DNA of 64,000 nucleotides from assembly GCF_032884065.1 (NCBI RefSeq), contig NC_088883.1:32428237-32492236 (forward strand), read 5' to 3'. The position numbers were made by a program, and so were the translations under genes. Below, one piece after another: positions 1 to 10,436 of this stretch. The notes below the pieces were generated by a model. That model worked only from the letters and a program-made list of their open reading frames with translations. It made no database searches and had not been told where the DNA came from. Source of the DNA: Artemia franciscana. Taxonomy: Eukaryota > Arthropoda > Branchiopoda > Anostraca > Artemiidae. Numbering within the stretch: the stretch's first letter is position 1; every line of letters starts with the position of its first letter.

Positions 1-585
1 AAAGAGGGCCTAATTTTAAGGAAGCTCTAAACATTGTAAATTTGGTACGACTGGAACAGGGCTTTTGCTGAGACTATAACTTACAACTTGCAATTGACTG
101 CATATTTGCATAGACTGCTGAATGTATCTTAATCAAGTTTCAGGTACTTGAGGCAATTATGACTGTGACAGCCTGTAGCCAGCACGTATATACTATATCT
201 GTCAATGGAAAAATAATGACCTACTCTAAAAGTATTTATTCTAAAAGTAGTATAGTTTGGGAAAAAGAAAATATTGCTTGACGTTTTGTCAGATATTACC
301 TTTGACGTTAAAACTTTTTTTTAGCCTTATGTTATTTGCAAAAGAAAACTTATTTCAGCAATGAAAAGTAATGTTGTGCCACGTGAAAGTCAAGTTCTTT
401 TTTTAACCCAGCATTGAAAATTTCCATTTTGTTTTATTGTATTGTATATTTTAATGTTAGATTAACCTTAAAAATTAGTCAGAAGGAGGGGAGGGGGGTT
501 AATTAGACATTAGAGATTACTACCCCCAAAATCATTGGCGATTTACATATCTGTGAAGAAGGTAAACTTTTTTGTATTTTTGATC

Positions 586-766
586 AAGCTGCTCTATCAT
601 AAATATTGTCATGGTCTCGTTGACTTTTTATATATTTTTAGATCAAGCTGAACTCCCATAAGCTGCTCTATCATAAATATCGTCTTGGTCTCTTTGACTT
701 TTTTTTATATTTTTAGCTCAAGCTGAACTCCCAAAAGTTGGTCTATCATAAATATTGTCATATTCC
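586..766. repeat. Tandem repeat, about 74 bp unit, 2.4 copies
   Basis: The unit starts with AGCTGCTCTATCATAAATAT and ends in a stretch like AGCTGAACTCCC. It occurs at about 587-660 and 661-734, with a partial third copy to about 766. Copies differ at a few bases. No coding content seen. Confidence 0.85.
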
Positions 767-1243
767 CTAAAGCAAATAGTGGCGATATGAATGTCACAAG
801 TTGTGTTCCAACAAAACTAAATTTATCAGAAAGTCTTTTGTGTTCAGAAAACGGCTGCAACGTTGGGCTATGTGCTTGTTACAGGCATAGTAAGTTACAT
901 TTTGATGGAACATCAACCTTGTTTGGAACTTACCTTTAACTCTTGACAACTCGTTGGATAAAACCTCGCTCGATCATTATTAGATTGGTATCAAATTAAA
1001 AAAAAGGGATCCGGGATCCTAGGGGCTCGTGGGAGTTGGCCACGTAGTGGCTTTGAACTTTGTAAGATGAAAGAGAATGGTTTGCCACTTTGTCAGCTTT
1101 AGTTGTCCTAATGGTGTGATGTGTTTTAATAATTTTCTTCAGAATATCCCACTTAATGCAGGAGTATTTGAAAAAAAAGGCTAATTATTTTATTGGTCTA
1201 AATTTTCAGCTTTGTCACTTTACACACCTATTGGTGGCCGCCC

Positions 1244-1250
<7 letters not shown>

Positions 1251-1314
<64 letters not shown>
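1251..1314. repeat. Poly(T) run of 64 bases just upstream of a splice acceptor
   Basis: An uninterrupted run of T ends 29 bases before the DDX1 exon at 1344. It may be the reverse-strand poly(A) tail of a retroposed sequence or simple slippage growth. Its length in the assembly is probably unreliable. Confidence 0.95.
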
Positions 1315-1317
<3 letters not shown>

Positions 1318-1343
1318 AATTCCCTTTACTTTTCTTCTTTTAG

Positions 1344-1484
1344 AGATGCTCTCTGAGGCTGTAAAGCTGTTGAAGGGTGAATATTGCATTCGGGCTATTG
1401 ACGAACATAAAATGGACCAAGCTCTCATTTTTTGTAGAACTAAGCAAGACTGTGATAACTTGGAAATCTTCTTCAAATCAGTTG
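1344..1484 (+). CDS. DDX1: DDX1 exon (first visible): start of helicase lobe 2
   Basis: This is an internal exon of the ATP-dependent RNA helicase DDX1, a DEAD-box protein of RNA metabolism (tRNA ligase complex, RNA clearance at DNA breaks and 3'-end processing in known homologues). The exon encodes [11 protein letters not shown], then the RecA-like lobe 2 entry [20 protein letters not shown], which matches the known DDX1 region closely. The acceptor is TTTTAG at 1338-1343 and the donor is GTACGC at 1485. It is 141 nt long: two bases finish a codon, 46 codons follow, and one base (G) is left over. Joining that G to the exon at 2866 keeps the reading frame. Upstream exons (DEAD motif, SPRY domain) are outside the window. 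Confidence 0.93.
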
Positions 1485-2865
1485 GTACGCTGTTTTCCTT
1501 CAATAATTGCCTAGTTCACTCACTTTTCCTTACTCGCACCTAGTTCAGTTTTCTGTAATTTGAATTTGTAAATTATGTTTCTTCTTTACTTTGGCGGAAA
1601 GCAAAAATTAAAATTAGTATTTGAGGGTCATTATTTTACTGCAGTTTATCAATGGTAAAGTGTGAGAAGCGGATATCTAAAGGCCTGTTTTACTAAGAAA
1701 GCCTTATTCCACTTTATTCCTCATTCTACTTTTTATTAGGGAATGATGTTAACTTTAATTTATTGAAAAAGGAATAGGCAAGCATTTTTTTTTTTTTTTA
1801 AGGAATGATTCTTTCCCTGTGTTACCAAGTTACAGGATGACAAGAACTTGCTACTATAGTGATTAATTTTCATTCTTTATGTTGATTCGACAGGGAATGA
1901 ATAACTTCTTAATAAAACATAGAAAATGGGGAATGGAAGGGAATAGTTTTTTTTTAATAAGACATCAAGCATTAAAGAAAAGAAAACAAGCATTGAAGAA
2001 AATGAATTATCTTTTAAGTTTTTTACAGGGTGGAAAATGAAAGAAAAGTATATACGTTATGCGCAGACCAGTTATGGGTCAATTAGTTAGACACTTACTA
2101 CTTATCTTTCTTTAATTTTTTCATCTTTTTTTTTGCTAAAACATAAGTTTGCCTTGCGTTTTTGTTTTGTTTTTGTTTTTTATCCTGCAAAATTTTTGTC
2201 AGCAAAATTCGTGTCTTGCAATGAAACATTAAAACCATAGGATTGCAGAAAAATGGCCAAAAATACCAAATCTTTCACAAGGATCGTAAATCTTATGGAT
2301 AGACAGGCTATACGCCACAACTCAAAATAATTGACACACATGTCTGTGCCATATAGAGTCTGTGCTATTGGCCTTTTCAAGATTATTTGAATGGTTTCTC
2401 AATTAAAAAATAGATTAAGAAAAATAATCAATAATCTTTCCTATTGCTTATTTAGAAATACTTATTTTTTTGATACAACAGAGCCATGTAACTGCCATAT
2501 TGCCAGTGACATTAGCTGGGGGAGCAATGTCATTTGCACCCCTATATTTTGAAAAACACCTTTTTGCTATTTTCGCTGAAAATACAAATTTTTACGAAGG
2601 GGGGGGGGGTATTTTTATCGGAAAAATTGAATGAATTTCAATTTCTCATTCACTCAGGGAGAGACTATCTCAAATTAAAAGTTAATTGAAATAAGAACTG
2701 CGTTTATTCTCATATTTGATTCCCCATCTGGTGCCTTTCTCATTAGACAGAACGTTGATCTAACTTTTGTCAGCATGAATATTAGAAAGAACTTCTATAG
2801 ATTGACAGGTAGGTTGCTATCTTAGTTAATACGCCTCTAGTATTAACCTATATATCATTTTACAG
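1485..2865 (+). other. DDX1: DDX1 intron, 1.38 kb
   Basis: This intron is bounded by GTACGC and a TTTTACAG acceptor. It is AT-rich with several T runs and a ten-G run near 2599. I see no exon, RNA gene or recognisable mobile element. Confidence 0.85.
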
Positions 2866-3033
2866 ATGGTAGAGGCAATCCTAATCCAAAGTATACATGT
2901 GTATGCCTGCATGGTGACAGAAAGCCTCAAGAGAGAGCAGAAAACTTGGCCAAATTCAAAAAGAGGGAAGTCAAATTCTTGATTTGCACTGATGTCGCAG
3001 CGAGAGGATTGGATATCACTGGATTGCCATTCA
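2866..3033 (+). CDS. DDX1: DDX1 exon: helicase motif V region
   Basis: The exon encodes [20 protein letters not shown] followed by [19 protein letters not shown]. The TDVAARGLD string is DEAD-box motif V, which contacts RNA and couples ATP hydrolysis to unwinding. HGDRKP is the DDX1 form of the HGD segment between motifs IV and V. The exon starts after TTTTACAG and stops before GTAAGA. It is 168 nt: AT completes a codon with the G left by the previous exon, 55 codons follow, and a final A is completed by TG of the exon at 14022 to give methionine in PFMIN. Both phase matches support the model. A 37-base T run begins ten bases after the donor. Confidence 0.93.
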
Positions 3034-3041
3034 GTAAGATC

Positions 3042-3043
<2 letters not shown>

Positions 3044-3080
<37 letters not shown>
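3044..3080. repeat. Poly(T) run of 37 bases
   Basis: A pure T run ten bases downstream of the DDX1 donor site at 3034. It gives rise to a lysine-rich artefact reading frame on the minus strand. Confidence 0.95.
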
Positions 3081-3081
<1 letters not shown>

Positions 3082-3479
3082 TCTGGTAGATAATATGTTC
3101 AAGCGAAACCGAAAGGGAGTGCCTAATACTTTTATAACTTTTGGGGAAGGAGCCAAGAGCATTAATGCTCTCACAGGACAATTCTTTCTGTAGGTTTTAA
3201 ATATAAAATCTAGCATAAATAAATGTAGTTAGCTGAATAGCGGGGTTGTATTCTGTTTTAAGCAATTTAAGCGGTGTTCGAGCCAGGAGTGGGACTGGGA
3301 CGCTTTTGTTGTGATCATGGCAGGTTTCCCCTATTTGATATGCAAAATAAACACGCGTTATCAGTCGTGACCAGTAGACAAAGATCCACTTGGGAAATTT
3401 TTTAGATGACTTTCTAACTCATATCTGGAAGAAGGTCCGAGATACACCCTTTTGTTTTGTGTATGACGATATAATCAAT

Positions 3480-3825
3480 TTTACTCCAAGGAATGTTTTA
3501 CGTTATTAAATAAAAAAAAAACAGTCTTCAGCAGAGTAAAAAAATAACTGACATCATAATGAATAATCAACTAAAAGTTAAAAGAAACGGCTTAATAAAA
3601 ATGAAACCAAAAATGAACTTATAAGTTACAAAAAAAAAAAAAAAAATATTCAACTTAAACTCAGCGAACAGAAATTACTAAATGATTGAACGAGTAAGTT
3701 ATCTGTGTTATACCCCAGTTATATTTTTTTTAAAAACAGTGGTTATAAGAATTAAAACAGTATAAGAGATAAAACAGTTAAAAGAAATGAATATTAGACT
3801 TAGTAAAAAAATTAAAGTTCCATTA
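3480..3825 (-). repeat. Left arm of a fold-back (inverted) repeat
   Basis: Read on the minus strand, this matches two pieces further right. The segment around 3680-3825 matches about 8280-8425 (shared strings such as TTAGTAATTTCT and TTCTTTTAACTGTTTT). The segment 3480-3680 matches about 11676-11880 (CTTATAAGTTCATTATTAG-like text and ACTCTGC). Together they define one inverted arm whose right counterpart is split by LINE-B. Divergence is moderate and A runs vary in length. Confidence 0.75.
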
Positions 3826-4686
3826 ATATTTCTTCATTCTCAACATATTTCTTTAAAATGCATAAAAGAGCCGAATAAATTCGTTATTGTAAAACTTCAC
3901 TTCAAAGAATAAAATTTCTTCAAAAAATAAAACTATTCATTTTCTGAAGGTAATTGAGGCACCATTGCTCTATATCTTTAAAACAGAAAAAAAAACTAAA
4001 AGAAGGATATTGACATAAAACTGTTTCTTTTAACTTGAACATTTTCTTTAATATGGTCTTGATTGCTATTGAAATTTTAGTTTCAATTACAAAAAAAAAT
4101 GGTGCTTTATTTCGCTTCTCTTTCGTTTTATGAAATCTAAAGTGTATTTTATTGAAAAGAACATGTATTGTGAAGAGTTTAGTTTTTGTATGACTATATA
4201 TAGGATTATTTTGGCAGGAGAGGTTATGATTTTTGAGGGGTGCGTTAAAAAAAAAACTTTACCGAACGTATCAAAATTTATTATGATTTTTTGTAGCATT
4301 TTTATTATATGAGTAAAATTGAACCTTTGATTGTGGGGATGGGGGGGAGGCTGAAATACAATAACATCCGTCACTCCGGCCGGATGCATTATTTTGGGTG
4401 TTTTGTTTGAGGGTGCCTACAAAAAAAAAATAACAAAAGACATCATAATTAGTGTATTTGCATTTTTATAGCTTTTTTGAGTAGAATTTAATTTTCGGGT
4501 AACAGGGGGAGAGGGGATGAGCTGCAGCCAGATAACCAATTATTTCTGGATACGGTTTTAAGTATTTATTTCTCTCGTTTTAAAATCGCTTAAAATATAT
4601 ATTGCTTTCAGTAAAGCGCGTATAACAGTCGCGCTATGATTGGAGTGAAAGGGGGGGGGGGAATTTCCAACTTTATAAATCGATAG

Positions 4687-4866
4687 AAAGTATTTATATC
4701 TGAGTATTTAACGCCAAAACGTAAGCAACTGCTGAATCTGGCACGCGACAAATTTGGAGCTCGGAATGTTTGGACTGATGGTGGCCGTGTGCTAGCCAAA
4801 CCGGAAAACAGTTCAGCCATCTTGAAAATTAGGTCGCTGAATCACCTGATCAGTGACAAGTACTGA
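4687..4866 (+). pseudogene. LINE-A ORF1 3' remnant (FP-like C-terminus)
   Basis: One open frame ends at TGA 4864-4866. It reads LTPKRKQLLNLARDKFGARN, then VWTDGGRVLAKPENSSA and IRSLNHLI. This is the layout of the C-terminal end of the coiled-coil/RRM-type ORF1 of CR1/jockey-group LINEs (LTP-rich helix, VW-x-GR, then a charged RS tail). The frame is closed upstream by a stop at 4684-4686, and a run of G near 4651 marks decay. The ORF1 product normally binds element RNA. The call rests on pattern memory only. Confidence 0.6.
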
Positions 4867-5007
4867 CATGTTGAATCCATCCTCAGTTCTGTCGTTTATT
4901 TGGGGTTGGCTGCTTTGTTTCGCTAATCTCGTGTCAAAAACTTTTTTGTTTGTTTCGTCATTAAGATATCAAAGAGTTCGCACTATTGAGCATACTAGAG
5001 TATTATC

Positions 5008-5937
5008 ATGAATAGTATGACCGACAGGCTTTCAGACTTAGAAAGTAATCGGCTGTCTGTTGACCAATTATTATCCACCCCTATTGCAAATGATAGTTTA
5101 AGTAAAGGAAATAATACTCAAGCAATGATAGCTAGTAATTTTTTTGATAGTCAGTCGCTGAAGAAATGGTCGGTCAAAGAAGATACTATTTTTGCATTTT
5201 GGAATTGCCAAGGCCTTAGGACTGCGTACCCTACACTTTGTAACATATTAAGTGATATGAAAGAAACACCGTTAGTAATAGGACTATGTGAGACGTTTGT
5301 ATCGAATAGGGATAATTTTTCAGTGTGGGATTTCCAGTTTCCAGGATATGTTAGTGAAAGAAAAGAACGACAGGTTATGGAGCGAGGCGGTCTGGCTTTG
5401 TTGATAAAGGAAGGAGTTTCGTATTGGGCAAGGGAGTATCTCTCACTTTGGCTTGAAGGAAGACTTGAGACTCTTTTTATTGAAATAGAAGATAAATCTG
5501 ATAAAAATATAGTTGTTGGTTTAGTTTATAAGACACCGTCATTTAATGAGGATGTTTTTATTGAGGAAATGGAGCATTTAATGGAGAAATTTAGTAATGA
5601 TCATAAATATAAAGTAGTAATGGGGGATTTCAATATTGACCTCCTTAAAAGTACAAGCCGCCTAGATTTTCTTAACTCTATGATTTCATCATTCCAGTAC
5701 CCCCTGGTAACTATTCCTACACGAGTAACTGATAAGTCTGTGACTCTTATCGATAATATATTTGTGGATGGAAAGCTGCTTGAAAGTTCGTATGCTGATG
5801 TTCTACTCACGGATGGATCCGACCATCTTTTTTTTCTTAGTAAAATAAAAAAATCTTACAGGATTATAAATAAGAGTGGTCAAATAAATAAAACATATTT
5901 TCGTGATTTAAGAAATGATAATTTTAAAAAATTTTAG
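5008..5937 (+). pseudogene. LINE-A endonuclease (EEP/APE-type) domain
   Basis: A 309-codon open stretch. The endonuclease begins at FWNCQGLR (Asn near residue 66), followed by IGLCETF (catalytic Glu near 95), GLVYKTPS, VVMGDFNIDL (catalytic Asp and Asn) and a terminal GSDHLF (Asp-His). This domain nicks target DNA to prime reverse transcription. The start methionine at 5008 is the first one available and the N-terminal 60 residues match nothing I know. The frame stops at TAG 5935 but continues in the same frame from 5938, so a single nonsense codon separates it from the RT part. Confidence 0.88.
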
Positions 5938-5943
5938 AGAGAA

Positions 5944-6831
5944 ATGGATGATGCAGATTTTACTCCAGTTTTTGAAGAAGATAACCCGTCGGTTGCGTAT
6001 GATATTTTTGTTGCAATATTTGCAAAGATATTGAATGATACGTGTCCTCTAAGAAGACTTAAAAGAGGTAGTACGAAATTCCATAAGAAACCATGGATTA
6101 CACAGGGCATTCTAAGTCGGAAAAATGAATTGTATAAAATATACGTTGGTGAACCATCTGTCATTAATTTTCAGCAGTTTAAAAATTACCGGAATACTTT
6201 AAACGGATTAAAACGGAAAGCTGAAAAAATGTATTTTTCAGCTTTCCGCTGAAAAGCTGAAAGCTATTTTTTCTTCGCTGAAAAGCTATTTTTCACATTT
6301 ATGAAGCATAAATGTGATATGAAAAAAACATGGAAAACAGTAAATTCACTCCTGGGTCAAAAGGGTAAAATAGAAGTTATTAATAAATTGCAAACAGAGA
6401 GGGGGAATTTGACTACCCCAAATGATGTTGCGAATCATTTATGTGATTATTTTTCTAGTGAGGGAGCGAAACTTTCTGACGATGCTCGGAAAAGAATTAA
6501 GCGGCCTCCCAAAATAGTTCAGTCGGAAATTCCAGTAGAAAATCAGCTGGTTTTTAATGCTTGTAGCATAAGTGAAGTGAGTACAATTATCAGTAGAATC
6601 CAATCATACTCAGGTGGCGTAGACGGGATTTCTCTTAAGATTGCTAAATCAGTTAAATCAGTTATAACACCAGTTGTATGTAATTTGATTAATAAGTCTA
6701 TGGAAAAAGGAATTTTCCCGGAAGTTTTGAAGGTGGCTAAAATAATACCATTGCACAAAGGAGGTAAGAGAGACGACCCTTCAAACAAAAGACCCATTTC
6801 TATCCTCCCTTTTTTTTTCAAAAATATATGA
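5944..6831 (+). pseudogene. LINE-A linker and N-terminal reverse transcriptase
   Basis: This continues the endonuclease frame. The linker includes PWITQGILSRKNELYK and YRNTLNGLKRKAEKMY. A 48-base A/T-rich micro-duplication with a stop interrupts at 6250-6300, then KKTWKTVNSLLGQ and the RT entry follow: GGVDGISLKIAK, GIFPEVLKVAKIIPLHKGG and the RPIS box at about 6790. The frame is lost in a T run at about 6811-6820. The expected continuation (SKIYEKVIGSRL) is visible one frame over to about 6890. The order matches CR1/jockey-type RT. Confidence 0.85.
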
Positions 6832-6899
6832 AAAGGTGATAGGATCCAGGCTAACTGATTACGTTGAAAATAATACAATTCTTATAAATACTCAATTGT

Positions 6900-8043
6900 T
6901 GACTGGGTAAATATGTCGTTTGAAGCGGGTCTGATTCCAGCTGCTTTATTCCTGGATTTGAAAAAGGCTTTTGACACGATTGACTATTAACAGTTATTAC
7001 TTGAGCTGGAAAAAATCGGTGTTACCGGAAAGAGTTTGTCTTGGTTTGAATCTTATTTAAGTGACCGAAAGCAGGTTGTGGTGAATGGGTGTTTTACTTC
7101 TGAAACTAGTACGATAACTTGCGGAGTACCCAGGGCTCTATACTAGGTCCTCTTTTATTTTTAATATTTATAGATCGGATTAAGTATTATTTGTCAGAGG
7201 CTGGTATAATCCTTTTTGCAGACGATACTCTTTTACTTGTAGCTGCTCCATCAGTTGATCTACTTTTTGATAAAAAGATAAAGGCAATGACCGAGTTTAT
7301 TGAGTGGGCAAATTTCAATCTTTTGACATTAAATTTAATAAAACTAACTACATTCTATTTTCTCGGATATCTAGTATTGAAACTAATTTAGAATTAATAA
7401 TAAACGGAAATCAAATAAAAAGAGTAAAGGTAACAAAGTATTTAGGTTTTATGATTGATGAAAATCTATCATGGGAAATACATTCAAATATTATAGCTTC
7501 AAAGTTGTCCAGATCTCTGGGTGTGCTTCGCCGTGTTAAAAACCTAGTATCCTATAAAATTCTTCGGTTACTTTATTTTGCTATTTTTTTAACCGTATAT
7601 TTGCTATGGTTGCTCTTTATGGGCTAGTAATTTTGTATCATGCTATAAAAAAAATCCAAAAAATCCAAAATAAAGCCGTTAAACTTTTATCACCTAAAAC
7701 TTTATTTACTCATAATATTAATGAACTTTATACTAAGAATCAACTTTTTGATATTTCAAAAACAAGAGACTACCAAGTTAGTATTTTCACATATAAATTT
7801 ATTAATAATATATTTCCCTCTTCTTTCGAAAATTTTTTCTCCATTAATTGTGATCTTCATAGCCACGATACACGAGGGGCATCAAATCTGATACACCCAT
7901 TTAGAAATACGGCTAGAGCTTCTTTCGTGATTAGAAATTTTGCCCCCTCTGTATGGGATATTATTCCAATTGAAATAAGAAATTCGAGTCATTTGGCTTC
8001 CTTCAAGGCTGTTGTTAAGAGATTCTTCCTTGCAAAAGAATAG
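6900..8043 (+). pseudogene. LINE-A reverse transcriptase palm, thumb and C-terminus
   Basis: It starts after a deletion. FLDLKKAFDTID carries the first catalytic Asp, then LSWFESYLSDRKQ. The GVPQGS box is out of frame by one missing C at 7129-7131. Further on are ILFADDTLLL (catalytic Asp pair), KYLGFMIDENLSW and a C-terminal part typical of LINEs (AVKLLSPKTLF, then SVWDIIPIEIRNSS), ending at TAG 8041-8043. At least three frame changes occur (near 7130, 7340 and 7600). The RT copies element RNA at the nicked target. Confidence 0.88.
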
Positions 8044-8206
8044 TATGATAATGATGCAAAAGTATAGTAATAATGCGTGAGTGTCATAAGTAGAATCTTA
8101 GTAATATGTAGAGTAGAGATGACTGCCAACAAGCCCCTCGGGGCTTTCTTAGCAGGTGCAGCAAAATGTTTTGTATACATGTTTTTGAAATAAATTAATC
8201 TAATCT

Positions 8207-8425
8207 AGTAATTTCTGTTCGTTTTAAGTTTGACTAGAATATCAGTTTTATTTTGTGTACATTCTAAGTTCATTATTGGTTTATTTTTTCGATTAAGTCT
8301 AATATCTGTTTCTTTTAACTGTTTTTATCTCTTATCCTGTTTTAACTCTTATAATAACTGTTTTTAAAGATTGTAATTGGGGTACAAGACAGATTACTTC
8401 CTCGTTCAATTATTTAGTAATTTCT
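8207..8425 (+). repeat. Right arm of fold-back repeat, first piece
   Basis: This begins TAGTAATTTCTGTTCG and runs to TTAGTAATTTCT at 8425, where LINE-B interrupts it. Its second half is the inverse of about 3680-3825. Its beginning resembles the piece after LINE-B at 11676, so the arm seems to be made of two related units. A distant copy of the same start is seen near 56260. Confidence 0.75.
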
Positions 8426-8464
8426 TGGGGCTCCGGAGCTCGGTGGGGCGATGTTTTTCCGGTT

Positions 8465-9100
8465 GTGCATCTTAACGTTCAGGGCCTAAATTCTTCATTC
8501 GACGATATTCAATTATTATGTAGGGATTCGTGCCCAGCAATTATCGGTCTCTGTGAAACATTTTTGAATGAGAGTAATCAGGTACTTTTGGATATTCCCG
8601 GTTATATGTCGATTTTTTTTAACCGCAAGATGGGCAAAAAGGTGGACTCGGATTTTACATCCAAAATAATTTTCAGGCTGTACTAAGACATGATTTATGC
8701 ATAAATAATGAAAAAATATTTGAGTCACTTTTTATTGAAATCCCAATTAACGCTAAGGAAAGGGTAATAATTGGCGAAGTATATCGTTCTCCAAGCGTAT
8801 CTGTGACTGAATTTCTTGAAACATTAGAACACGTTCTTAGGAAAGTTTTTGCTAAAAAATATGAAGTTATATTGATGGGTGACTTTAACCTTGACCTTAC
8901 GAAATTGTCATCTAGGCAGTCTTCTAATCTCTTGTCTTTACTAATTTCGTACGGATTGGCTCCTTGTATAAACATACCGACAAGGATTTCAAACCAGTCA
9001 GCAACATTAATTGACAATATTTTTTCATCGCTACACTCCATTAAGAATGAAGTACTGCTTTCTGACATTTCCGACCATTTGCCAGTTTTAGCCCTGTTTC
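8465..9100 (+). pseudogene. LINE-B endonuclease domain
   Basis: Motifs run in order: HLNVQGLNSS (Asn), IGLCETFLNES (Glu), VIGEVYRSPS-like text (IIGEVYRSP), VILMGDFNLDL, PTRISNQSATLIDNIF and ISDHLP near 9070. A one-base loss in the A run near 8635 splits the frame; the sequence after it (GGLGFYIQ) is visible in the next frame. The two halves are open from 8465 to 8686 and from about 8687 to 9903 in different frames. Confidence 0.87.
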
Positions 9101-10436
9101 AAATCCTCCAAAATCCACAAAGATTAGTCCCCCAGGATAAACCGAGATTTTGTTGCTCACCAGTGGAGCTGGATAGATTGAAAGAAGATCTTGGTACATA
9201 TAAATGGGACTTTTCTTTACCAGAGAATATTAGTTTAGGCAATTATAATGACATATTTGGCCGGTTTTATGACACTGTTAAGGGAAAATTCACGTCTTAT
9301 TGTCTAGAAGCTCCTTTAAAAAATCCTCGGTCAAATAGATCAACACCTGTAGCTCCCTGGTTAATATCCCTTTTTAGTTCTAAAGTCAATAAAAAGGAAG
9401 CAGAACCTTTGGAAGGAGTACAAAAAAGACCAAATAAGGCCAAGTTAGAAGCATTTAAGTTGTACCGTAATTTTTTGAAATCAATTATTCGCAGAGCTAA
9501 AACAGTATATCTTACAAAGAGATTTGTTGGTTGCGGTAAAAATATAAAAAAGACGTGGGACGTGATTAAGGAAGTTAGTCGGCCATCCATGAAACCAAAA
9601 GGTCTCCCTAAGTCTCTCATTGTAGACGATCAACTTGTAACAGAAAAAGGCCAAATTCGACATCATATGAATAAATTCTTTGCGGAGATAGGGAAAAAAA
9701 CTGCTAAAAGCGTTTCTTATTCCTCTGTGTCACAGTCTTGGAAGCAGTTCTTAGGTCCCTCGTGTTTGAAATCAATGATTCTTGGGGAGGTTGCGGTGGA
9801 GGAAATTAGAAATATTGTTCTGTCTTTCAAGAATTCTTCAGCAGGTTTTGACCAAATTTCTGCTAAAGTAATTAAACGTATTCTTCCATCGATTATCACC
9901 TAATTTACCATTTGATTAATAGGTCATTTCAACTAGGAGTATTTCCACAACGTCTTAAACTTACACGTGTTATAGCTCTCTTTAAAGGAGTTGACCGAAA
10001 GGATCCTGGGAACTACAGGCCGATCTCTCTTTTGTCAGTGTTCTCTAAGATATTTGAAAGGGCAATGCTCAAACGTCCGGTGAGATTTCTTGAAGCTAAA
10101 TTTTTTTTCCATCAGCATCAGTTTGGGTTTCGCGCAAAGTATTCTACAGAACATGCTTGTAATAGACTTCTTCAGTTTATACGACGATCTTTAGATTCTA
10201 ATCTTATTCCTGCAACCATTTTTCTTGATGTAAAGAAAGCTTTTGACAGCCTAACACATAAGATTCTCATTGGTAAACTTTGTCATGTTGGTGTCCATGG
10301 GGAAGCATTGTCTTGGTTCTCGTCATACCTAACTGACAGATCTATTGCCATGGAAGTTACAGACGAAAAGGTTCCAATTGAATACGGAGTACCCAAGGTT
10401 CTATTCTTGGGCCAACCCTCTTCCTCATCTATGTGA
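9101..10436 (+). pseudogene. LINE-B linker and reverse transcriptase fingers and palm
   Basis: The linker holds APWLISLFSSKVNKKEAEP and FKLYRNFLKSIIRRAK, then KKTWDVIKEVSRPS. The RT includes SSAGFDQISAKVIKRI, a frame change at about 9900, GVFPQRLKLTRVIALFKG, NYRPISLLSVFSKIFE, QFGFRAKYSTEHA and FLDVKKAFDSLTHK (catalytic Asp). The frame breaks again at 10392-10394, in the same GVPQGS codon context as LINE-A. A piece from 9912 is open to 10436. Confidence 0.87.

Larger units (their letters stand above)
1..1343 (+). other. DDX1: DDX1 intron, left-edge part
   Basis: No exon was recognised here; the helicase sequence that should precede the first visible exon lies left of the window. The stretch holds a three-copy tandem repeat (586-766) and ends with a 64-base T run. 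An ACTAAT branch-point-like string sits at 1315-1320 and a pyrimidine-rich acceptor ends in TTTTAG at 1343. Confidence 0.6.
4687..8206 (+). mobile_element. LINE-A: decayed non-LTR retrotransposon, CR1/jockey group
   Basis: The order on the + strand is an ORF1 remnant, an AP-type endonuclease, a reverse transcriptase, a 3' UTR with a hairpin, and a tail. The coding part has an in-frame stop at 5935-5937, a stop created by a small local duplication near 6250, a one-base shift in a T run near 6811, a deletion near 6895 removing the segment before the palm, and a missing C at 7129-7131. The 3' UTR has a stem AAGCCCC/GGGGCTT near 8131, then AATAAA and a TAATC-type tail ending at 8206. Directly after it the fold-back repeat begins (TAGTAATTTCTGTTCG). 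The 5' end is not defined. The element is dead in its present form. Confidence 0.85.

Noticed and set aside
1228-1503. Lysine-rich minus-strand frame and phenylalanine-rich plus-strand frame
   Set aside because: Both are translations of the 64-base T run next to the DDX1 exon.
2927-3181. Minus-strand frame with a lysine run
   Set aside because: It overlaps the DDX1 exon and the 37-base T run; it is a shadow.
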